Below are positions 1-4,671 of a DNA stretch of 5,039 nucleotides, piece after piece (the first letter of the stretch is position 1; each line of letters begins with the position of its first letter). Made by a program: the position numbers and the translations under genes. The notes under the pieces were generated by a model. It did not search any database and was not told the origin of the DNA. It worked only from the letters and a program-made list of their open reading frames with translations. The stretch spans positions 1 to 5,039 of the forward strand of contig JAFGID010000214.1 of NCBI GenBank assembly GCA_016929735.1, written 5' to 3'. Origin of the DNA: Ignavibacteriales bacterium. GTDB lineage: Bacteria; Bacteroidota; Ignavibacteria; Ignavibacteriales; Melioribacteraceae.

Positions 1-427
1 ATATTCTCAATTAAGAAAAGCAGGATTTAATGCCATTGCTTTAGCTGCTGTTATAATGTTTTCATTTGGTGTTTTATTTATCATTTTTAGATTTACAATA
101 CCATTAATATTTATCAATGAAGCCGAGGTTGTTTCAATAGCTGCGTCATTGCTAATTGTTGCAGCTCTATTTCAAATATTTGATGGTGTGCAGGCAACAG
201 GTTTAGGAGCATTGAAGGGAATTACTGATGTGAAAGTCCCAATGTATATTACATTTTTTGCCTATTGGATTGTTGCCTTGCCATCAGCATATTATCTTGG
301 ATTTATTTGTAAACTTGGTGTAGTCGGAATATGGATTGGACTTTCTATCGGATTAACATTAGCAGCAATACTTTTTACATTAAGGTTTTATAATAAGGCA
401 AAAAAATATTTACTCTTCAAGTCCTAA
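1..427 (+). CDS. MATE-family efflux transporter, C-terminal part (5' truncated by window edge)
   Basis: This is the last 141 residues of a multidrug and toxic compound extrusion (MATE) transporter; the first complete codon is at base 2 and the frame is open to the left edge, so the Met at 56 is internal and not the start. MATE proteins are 12-helix inner-membrane antiporters that export cationic drugs in exchange for Na+ or H+. What is seen: four or five hydrophobic segments, a segment reading LFQIFDGVQATGLGALKG (the conserved 'Q-x-x-D-G-x-Q ... G-x-L-(R/K)-G' stretch of NorM/MdtK-type proteins, found at the start of the helix 10 region), a following YWIVALP segment and a GIWIG motif near the C-terminus. 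A short basic tail (KAKKYLLFKS) ends the protein. The missing part should be about 300 residues to the left. It converges on the anti-sigma gene and their 3' ends overlap. Family assignment is strong; substrate cannot be told. Confidence 0.9.
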   Translation, partial: YSQLRKAGFNAIALAAVIMFSFGVLFIIFRFTIPLIFINEAEVVSIAASLLIVAALFQIFDGVQATGLGALKGITDVKVPMYITFFAYWIVALPSAYYLGFICKLGVVGIWIGLSIGLTLAAILFTLRFYNKAKKYLLFKS

Positions 428-646
428 CTTATTAATTAATTTCTGATGACTTTCTTTAGATAGATCAACATTATAATTCTGATAGCATTTTGCGGTAATT
501 TTTAATGTATCAAAATATTTTTTGCACATTTCACACTCGTGAACGTGATTTTTAATTTTTTCACAACATTCTTTATCAAAGTCAATTTCAATGTTATCAC
601 ATAAAAAGTCAATAACTTTTTTGCATTTAATTTCTTTAAGCTTCAT
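410..646 (-). CDS. Zinc-binding anti-sigma factor (zf-HC2/ZAS type), soluble
   Basis: A 78-residue protein encoded directly after, and overlapping by 11 bp, the ECF sigma gene. Seen: the H-x3-C-x2-C motif of ZAS anti-sigma factors (His34, Cys38, Cys41) preceded by Cys8 in the usual position for the fourth zinc ligand of a zf-HC2 domain; further cysteines at 16, 27, 28 and 54. There is no hydrophobic stretch long enough to cross a membrane, so unlike RseA- or FecR-type regulators it should be cytoplasmic. Known of the family: members such as RsrA and ChrR hold their sigma factor inactive and release it when the zinc site is disturbed by oxidants or other stress, although many zf-HC2 domains keep zinc as a structural ion only. 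Inferred: it binds and inhibits the sigma factor at 636-1202. The start at 646 is backed by a Shine-Dalgarno-like AAGGTG 7 nt upstream. Function as an anti-sigma is well supported by motif plus context; the signal is unknown. Confidence 0.85.
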   Translation of the reverse strand: MKLKEIKCKKVIDFLCDNIEIDFDKECCEKIKNHVHECEMCKKYFDTLKITAKCYQNYNVDLSKESHQKLINKLGLEE

Positions 647-1202
647 ATTGTAACACCTTGTTTAATTCTTCTCTTAAGAATATTCTTGCTCTATGTAATC
701 GGGATTTTACGGCAGGTACGGATAAATTAGCAATTTCACCGGTTTCCGCAGTTGATAATCCTTCTACATCACGGAGCAAGAAAACAATTCTGTAATCAGT
801 AGGCAACTTACTTATGGCTTTATCTAATTGCTCTTTTAATTCATTATCTTCAAAAACCTTTTCCGGGTCAACATTCCACGATGAAATGTTTTTTTCTTCA
901 AAGATATCAATTTCATCATCGAGAGAATTCCATTCGTGCTTTTTACCTGTCCGGGCAGCCATTAAACAATGATTAGTAATAACAGTATAGAGCCACGTTG
1001 ATAATTTTGATTTACCTTCAAATTGCCCAATTGATTTAACCATGCTTAAGAACGTTTCCTGCATCGTGTGCTCTGCTCTTTCTTTGTCACGGCAAATTTT
1101 GAATGCGAAATTATAAACCGTTTTTTCATATTTTTTTACAAGTTCCGAAAGAGCTTTTCTGTCACCCGATTGAGATAACTTTATTAATTCTTCTTCTGTC
1201 AT
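636..1202 (-). CDS. RNA polymerase sigma factor, ECF (sigma-70 group 4) family
   Basis: A 188-residue sigma factor with only the two domains typical of ECF sigmas. Sigma region 2 spans about residues 20-87: it contains AEHTMQETF (residues 43-51, the region 2.2 core-RNAP-binding motif, usually A-E-(D/E)-hydrophobic-x-Q-E-x-F) and KLSTWLYTVITNHCL (66-80, regions 2.3-2.4 that melt and read the -10 element). A long acidic linker (about 90-124) leads to region 4 (about 125-180), where LPTDYRIVFLLRDVEGLS and SVPAVKSRLHRARIFLRE form the helix-turn-helix that reads the -35 element. His45 replaces the acidic residue usual at that position. No extra C-terminal domain is present. The start at 1202 lies about 8 residues before the first conserved helix; the next Met is residue 47, so this start is the only reasonable one. 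It has no Shine-Dalgarno sequence. The gene is translationally coupled to the anti-sigma gene that follows. Target genes cannot be told; self-activation is common for such pairs. Confidence 0.95.
   Translation of the reverse strand: MTEEELIKLSQSGDRKALSELVKKYEKTVYNFAFKICRDKERAEHTMQETFLSMVKSIGQFEGKSKLSTWLYTVITNHCLMAARTGKKHEWNSLDDEIDIFEEKNISSWNVDPEKVFEDNELKEQLDKAISKLPTDYRIVFLLRDVEGLSTAETGEIANLSVPAVKSRLHRARIFLREELNKVLQYEA
654..659 (-). promoter_or_regulatory. Shine-Dalgarno site of the anti-sigma gene
   Basis: The minus strand reads AAGGTG here, one mismatch from AAGGAG, with a 7-nt spacer to the ATG at 646. The site lies inside the last codons of the sigma gene, so it supports the overlapping start and suggests coupled translation of sigma and anti-sigma. 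Confidence 0.6.
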
Positions 1203-1280
1203 AATTTGATGTAATTTAATTTAACAAGTTTCACAAACAAATTTAATAATTATTCGTTAATTATGAAAATTTTCTTAGTC

Positions 1281-2102
1281 CTAATTCAATATATATGAAA
1301 TATTCAAATAAATGAATGTTAATGGTGCCACAAAAAATAGCGAATCAAATCTGTCCATCAATCCACCATGTCCGGGAATTATATTTGATGAATCTTTTAC
1401 AGCAACATCTCTCTTTATAAGACTTTCAACAAAATCACCAATCTGCCCGAAGGCTCCTACTATTATTCCAATGATTATTACGTCAACCCAACTTAAAAAA
1501 TCAAGAACAATTAATTTAGATATTAGCAAGCTTGATAATCCCAAAATAAATCCTGCAATAGTTCCTTCCCAACTTTTCTTTGGACTGACCCGTGAAAAAA
1601 TTTTATGCTTACCAATTAACATCCCCAAAAACATTGCGGCTGAATCACAAAGCCAAATACCAAATAAAATTGATAGGATTAAATAACCTCCTTGATTATA
1701 GTCGGCATATATTTCACGGATGCTTATTAATGTAGAAGGAAATAAACCGAGATAAACAATTCCAAAAATTGTTGTGGCAATATTCTGAAGAGCGGAGCCC
1801 TTGTTTCTCCATAATTCAAAAAACATTAGAAGAACCGGTATTGCTAATAAAAGCACAATAGGATTGATATAATTAAAATAGAAATCAAAAATAATTGCAA
1901 TTATTGATATTTCTCCAATAAAGAAATTAACAAAAATATCTTTCCTGCTGCTGAGTCGGGAAAATTCGAAAAATGAAACGCACGCAATCAAAATTATAAA
2001 AGATAAAAAATAAAATTTTCCAAAATAACCGGCAGCAACTATTACAGGAATTGCTATAACAGATACAAAAATTCTTATTAACGTGTTATTTGTATTCTTC
2101 AT
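1281..2102 (-). CDS. cdsA: Phosphatidate cytidylyltransferase (CDP-diacylglycerol synthase)
   Basis: A 273-residue integral inner-membrane enzyme that joins CTP and phosphatidic acid into CDP-diacylglycerol plus pyrophosphate, the precursor of phosphatidylethanolamine, phosphatidylglycerol and cardiolipin. Seen: the family signature near the C-terminus, S227-x2-K230-R231-x4-K236-D237 followed by PGHGG (243-247), L-M-D250-R251-F-D253, which holds the acidic residues that bind catalytic metal ions. Upstream motifs are also intact: W150-x2-D153-S-A-A156 and SPKKSWEG (173-180). Around eight hydrophobic segments cover the rest, and length is normal for bacterial CdsA (about 270-285). The start at 2102 overlaps the end of the DUF2007 gene by 17 bp and has AAAGGA just upstream, so it is probably translationally coupled and in one operon with the two genes before it. 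No residue needed for catalysis appears missing. Assignment is firm. Confidence 0.96.
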   Translation of the reverse strand: MKNTNNTLIRIFVSVIAIPVIVAAGYFGKFYFLSFIILIACVSFFEFSRLSSRKDIFVNFFIGEISIIAIIFDFYFNYINPIVLLLAIPVLLMFFELWRNKGSALQNIATTIFGIVYLGLFPSTLISIREIYADYNQGGYLILSILFGIWLCDSAAMFLGMLIGKHKIFSRVSPKKSWEGTIAGFILGLSSLLISKLIVLDFLSWVDVIIIGIIVGAFGQIGDFVESLIKRDVAVKDSSNIIPGHGGLMDRFDSLFFVAPLTFIYLNISYILN

Positions 2103-2442
2103 CTTCCTTTAAATCATTGTCCTCAGATTCAATATCTGTAATAATCAAAATAGCATCTTCTAGGTCAACTTTTTTAACAAGTAATTTTACAACGGAAAGA
2201 TCGCCTACTCCTGGAAAGCTGCTATCCTTCTTAGAAAGGATAGTTGATTCGACACCACCACTTTCCAAATTTGCTTTATACATTTCCGCATTGTAAACTT
2301 CATAAAAGGTACGAACTACAATCCAATCTTCTGGATGAATTAGTTTACCTTTGAATTCCTCAGATGAAATTAATTTCTTTCCACAGTCAGGACATTCGAT
2401 AATCCCATCTATGTACTCGTATTCACATTTTGGACAAATCAT
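2086..2442 (-). CDS. Zinc-ribbon plus DUF2007 domain protein, function unknown
   Basis: A 118-residue soluble protein with two parts. Residues 3-20 form a treble-clef-like zinc ribbon, CPKC (3-6) and CPDC (17-20), that very probably binds one Zn2+. Residues about 39-104 resemble the DUF2007 family ('putative prokaryotic signal transducing protein'): a (D/E)WxxVxTF start, NAEMYKANLESGGVE helix (51-65), then a strand and PGVGDLSVVKLLVKKVDLEDAILII (77-101), as in ferredoxin-like folds of this family. The tail (105-118) is strongly acidic. Known of the family: DUF2007 members are small, often paired with a zinc ribbon, and have no proven biochemical role. It starts 34 bp after the CPBP protease gene with a clear AGGAG site and overlaps cdsA at its 3' end, so the three are probably co-transcribed. 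What it senses or binds is unknown; a metal-dependent adaptor is only a guess. Confidence 0.8.
   Translation of the reverse strand: MICPKCEYEYIDGIIECPDCGKKLISSEEFKGKLIHPEDWIVVRTFYEVYNAEMYKANLESGGVESTILSKKDSSFPGVGDLSVVKLLVKKVDLEDAILIITDIESEDNDLKEDEEYK
2105..2110 (-). promoter_or_regulatory. Shine-Dalgarno site of cdsA
   Basis: The minus strand reads AAAGGA followed by AG and the ATG at 2102. The spacer is short (2 nt after the AAAGGA), which is unusual, but there is no other plausible start codon close by that keeps the normal cdsA N-terminus. It lies within the coding sequence of the preceding DUF2007 gene. Confidence 0.45.
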
Positions 2443-2448
2443 TTTTTA

Positions 2449-2453
2449 CTCCT
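2449..2453 (-). promoter_or_regulatory. Shine-Dalgarno site of the zinc-ribbon/DUF2007 gene
   Basis: The minus strand reads AGGAG with a 6-nt spacer to the ATG at 2442. It is the best ribosome binding site in the window and fixes the start so that the first zinc-ribbon Cys pair (residues 3 and 6) is retained. Confidence 0.7.
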
Positions 2454-2476
2454 GTATAATTTATGAAAACTGTTTA

Positions 2477-3409
2477 TCATTTAATCTCAGATTTTTTGTA
2501 ATATCTATTCACAAAATAAATAAAACCACTAAATATTACCAATAAAATGAAAAAGAAAATTAGGTGTTGCATCGGAGAACCATCAATTTCAATATCGCTG
2601 TTAATTAATTCATCTGAACCGAGAAGATTAAAGGCAATGGTGCTTAAAAAATTTGTAAGAAAATGTAGAACAATAACGACAAATATTGAATTACTTTTAT
2701 AAACTGCATAACCGAAATATAATCCAAGTGCGGTTAAAGGAATTGTTGCATAAGGATTAAAATGGTAAAGCCCGAAAATCAAAGCTGTTATAAAAATACC
2801 CCATTTTGCTTTCAATTTAATTTCAAAACTTTTTTGAATGTAACCGCGAAAAAATATTTCTTCACAAATTGCTGGAGTAACACATACTACAATTACAACA
2901 AATACAAATTCAAAAGAATTATTTACTGCTAAAATTTTAGCAAACGAACTTTCAATTATCTTATCTAGCTCATCAAGCAGATTTTTCATACTCTGAAAAA
3001 ATTCACTTGAACTTGCGAGTTTTGTAATTAAAGCATTCTGTAAAAATAAAAACATCTCTAATAAAGGAAAGAGCAGTATCAATCCAAATGCAAAAATCGG
3101 AATGTCCCACCTTTTTGGTTTATTGAAACGGATAATTGGTGTAACATTATTATAAACCATCCTTGTTAAAACTAAAGCAGGTAAAAGAATAAATAAAAAT
3201 TGACCTGCAATCGTAAACAATCTTAATGCTGTTAGGTTTGCTTTTGAAGTTTCGGTTCCGAAAATTGCGAGAGAAATAAATCCACCAACAAATTGGAAGA
3301 GAAAAAATACAACTACTAACCCTAAAACAGCAGCTGCAACAGGAGAGACCACTGAATAGATTTCGCCATTGTTATTAGGACTATTCTCAGGGAAAAACTT
3401 TTTATCCAT
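2477..3409 (-). CDS. CPBP-family intramembrane metalloprotease (CAAX protease/Abi superfamily)
   Basis: A 310-residue polytopic membrane protein of the CPBP (Abi, PF02517-type) superfamily, which includes Rce1 CAAX proteases and bacterial proteins linked to bacteriocin processing or immunity. Seen: the three catalytic motifs in order, E183-E184-x3-R188 (EEIFFRG), F212-x3-H216 (FGLYH) and H249-x3-N253 (HFLTN), all intact, so the protein should be an active glutamate/histidine-type protease. Hydrophobic segments lie at about 22-50, 60-86, 103-130, 166-182, 203-217, 222-236, 241-258 and 283-305. The N-terminal 18 residues are polar and Asn/Pro-rich, and a soluble loop (about 131-165) precedes the catalytic core. 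No neighbour looks like a bacteriocin or lantibiotic precursor, so an immunity role is not supported; a housekeeping membrane or envelope role is more likely. It appears to be the first gene of a run with the DUF2007 gene and cdsA. The start at 3409 has a weak purine run (AAGAAG) 3 nt upstream. Substrate unknown. Confidence 0.92.
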   Translation of the reverse strand: MDKKFFPENSPNNNGEIYSVVSPVAAAVLGLVVVFFLFQFVGGFISLAIFGTETSKANLTALRLFTIAGQFLFILLPALVLTRMVYNNVTPIIRFNKPKRWDIPIFAFGLILLFPLLEMFLFLQNALITKLASSSEFFQSMKNLLDELDKIIESSFAKILAVNNSFEFVFVVIVVCVTPAICEEIFFRGYIQKSFEIKLKAKWGIFITALIFGLYHFNPYATIPLTALGLYFGYAVYKSNSIFVVIVLHFLTNFLSTIAFNLLGSDELINSDIEIDGSPMQHLIFFFILLVIFSGFIYFVNRYYKKSEIK

Positions 3410-3446
3410 ATACTTCTTAGCTAAGTCTAATTTTCCTTTATTTCAT

Positions 3447-3452
3447 ATTATA
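3447..3452 (-). promoter_or_regulatory. Possible -10 element for the CPBP/DUF2007/cdsA run
   Basis: The minus strand reads TATAAT, 37 nt upstream of the protease start codon. No good TTGACA-like -35 lies at the normal 16-18 bp spacing, nor a TAnnTTTG box of the Bacteroidota type, and the hexamer sits in a 12-bp AT palindrome, so a chance match in AT-rich DNA is quite possible. Confidence 0.25.
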
Positions 3453-3527
3453 ATATTTTGCTAAAAACAAACTTTTTTGTTGCAATTACTTTAAGAGACT
3501 GAGTGAAAATTCGTATTATTCATTAAC

Positions 3528-3545
3528 CCACAATTTAAATCGTGG
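3528..3545. repeat. Imperfect 18-bp palindrome with ATTTAAAT core
   Basis: The sequence CCACAATTTAAATCGTGG is its own reverse complement except at one mirrored pair (A3532 against C3541). On the minus strand that pair is G-T, so a minus-strand RNA or single strand could form the full stem with a wobble. It is one of the few GC-containing islands in the intergenic region and lies about 120 bp upstream of the protease gene and 250 bp upstream of the CDF gene. It could be an operator for a dimeric repressor, or a REP-like hairpin of the kind moved by IS200-like (RAYT) transposases; the sequence alone does not decide. Confidence 0.4.
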
Positions 3546-3792
3546 ATTTTATTTCGAAAAAACCTTAAAAATAACGGTTTAACTGTTTGTAATTTAATTT
3601 ATACACAACCTCTAAAGTTCGTGGCAATTTTGAAAAAACTTTGCTAAAAGATTAATATTATGTTACATAGTTTCATAATGATAATTTTACAAAACAAATT
3701 TAATCAATTATTAAAAATATTTTAAAACTTTTATTTATAATTTAATTATTTTTACACTGAATAATAAATTTTCATTTAAATTATTTGCTTTT

Positions 3793-4662
3793 ATGAAATT
3801 GGAAAACTCAAAATTTGGCTATATTGAGGGAATTGCATCAATCATCGTCAATTTAATTCTCTTTGGGCTAAAAATGTGGGTCGGTATTTTAGTCGGTTCT
3901 GTTGCATTAATTGCAGATGCATGGCACACACTATCGGATTCGCTTACTTCTGGAGTTGTCATTGTTGGTGTCTGGATTTCGAAAAAGCCCGCAGATAAAA
4001 AACATCCATTTGGGCATGGGCGTGCCGAGTTAATTAGTGCAATAATAATTAGTATTTTACTTGCTCTTGTCGGAATAAATTTTATTTTTGACTCAATAAA
4101 TCAACTGGTTGATAAAGTTAATGTAAATTACTCAACATTAGCAATAGTTATTACTACTATTTCAATCATTGCAAAAGAAGGGTTAGCAAGGTTTTCTATT
4201 TGGGCGGGAAAGAAAACCGGACTTAAATCTTTGATTGCCGATGGATGGCATCATCGGAGCGATGCACTTACATCTGTAATAATTTTGATTGGTATTTTTT
4301 TAAGTCCATATTTCTGGTGGATTGATGGTGTGCTTGGGCTAATAGTATCTTTGTTCATTTTCAAAGTGGCTTATGATGTGTTTAAAGATACTTCAACTTT
4401 ACTTATTGGTGAAAAACCGGACAGCGAACTGATTGAAAAAATTAAAGAAACGATTAAGGAAATAACCGGCGATACTCTCGATTTTCATCACGAGCATTAT
4501 CATCGTTATGGGGAGCATATTGAAATTTCTTTTCATCTCTGCTTGCCCGGCGAGTTAACATTGGATGAGTCTCATAACATTGTTGATAAAATTGAAAAGG
4601 AAATAAAATTTAAATATAATGTTGATGCTACAATACATGCTGAACCAAAAGAAATTAAATAG
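3793..4662 (+). CDS. Cation diffusion facilitator (CDF) family efflux transporter, probably Zn2+
   Basis: A 289-residue CDF exporter, a proton-coupled dimer that moves divalent metal ions out of the cytoplasm. Seen: about six transmembrane segments (roughly 12-34, 36-60, 80-100, 115-135, 148-170, 173-195) and a C-terminal cytoplasmic domain (about 205-289). The ligand set lines up almost residue for residue with E. coli YiiP/FieF: transport site A is H45-x3-D49 in helix 2 (DAWHTLSD) with H153-x3-D157 in helix 5 (DGWHHRSD); site B is D68, H71, H75 (HPFGHGR); the cytoplasmic binuclear site has H232/H233, H248, H261, H282 and E284. The first site A ligand is His rather than the Asp of YiiP; in the CDF family an HxxxD/HxxxD site goes with Zn2+ preference over Cd2+. 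The DFHHEHYHRYGEH stretch (230-242) adds more histidines. The start at 3793 has no Shine-Dalgarno sequence but gives the normal N-terminus. It leads a short operon with the oxidoreductase that follows by 9 bp. Confidence 0.95.
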   Translation: MKLENSKFGYIEGIASIIVNLILFGLKMWVGILVGSVALIADAWHTLSDSLTSGVVIVGVWISKKPADKKHPFGHGRAELISAIIISILLALVGINFIFDSINQLVDKVNVNYSTLAIVITTISIIAKEGLARFSIWAGKKTGLKSLIADGWHHRSDALTSVIILIGIFLSPYFWWIDGVLGLIVSLFIFKVAYDVFKDTSTLLIGEKPDSELIEKIKETIKEITGDTLDFHHEHYHRYGEHIEISFHLCLPGELTLDESHNIVDKIEKEIKFKYNVDATIHAEPKEIK

Positions 4663-4664
4663 GA
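4661..4664 (+). promoter_or_regulatory. Shine-Dalgarno site of the FAD oxidoreductase gene
   Basis: The sequence AGGA begins in the CDF stop codon and lies 7 nt before the ATG at 4672. With the 9-bp gap between the genes this supports the chosen start and co-transcription with the CDF gene. Confidence 0.5.
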
Positions 4665-4671
4665 AAAATTT

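Larger units (their letters stand above)
3410..3792. other. Intergenic region between divergent CPBP protease and CDF genes
   Basis: This 383-bp stretch holds no credible gene: the few start codons open into frames of under 20 codons. It is extremely AT-rich. It should contain the promoters of both flanking genes, since they point away from each other. The parts that stand out are an imperfect 18-bp palindrome (3528-3545), a weak AAACC/GGTTT inverted repeat (3560-3564 with 3576-3580), a 12-bp AT palindrome containing TATAAT (3445-3456) and two tandem NATAAT hexamers (3674-3685). I see no tRNA, no conserved riboswitch core and no convincing rho-independent terminator. Confidence 0.7.

Noticed and set aside
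1312..1686. Open frame of 124 codons on the plus strand inside cdsA
   Set aside because: It is antisense to a gene with the complete CdsA signature; its translation is Ser/Pro/Asn-rich low-complexity text with no domain, and it has no ribosome binding site.
2090..2545. Two open frames on the plus strand (2090-2296 and 2351-2545) opposite the DUF2007 gene and the end of the protease gene
   Set aside because: The minus strand carries intact zinc-ribbon and protease coding sequence; the plus frames give Ser-rich or unmatched translations typical of antisense shadows.
2477..3409. Abortive-infection or bacteriocin immunity system based on the Abi-type protease
   Set aside because: No precursor peptide, double-glycine leader, ABC exporter or toxin gene lies nearby; the neighbours are cdsA and DUF2007, which suggests a housekeeping role.
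3560..3580. AAACC/GGTTT inverted repeat as a rho-independent terminator
   Set aside because: The stem has only 5 bp with two G-C pairs and an 11-nt loop, there is no T-run directly after it, and both flanking genes point away from it.
3678..3725. Short frame beginning at ATG 3678 in the intergenic region
   Set aside because: Only 15 codons of Asn/Lys/Leu/Ile-rich text with no ribosome binding site; expected by chance in AT-rich DNA.
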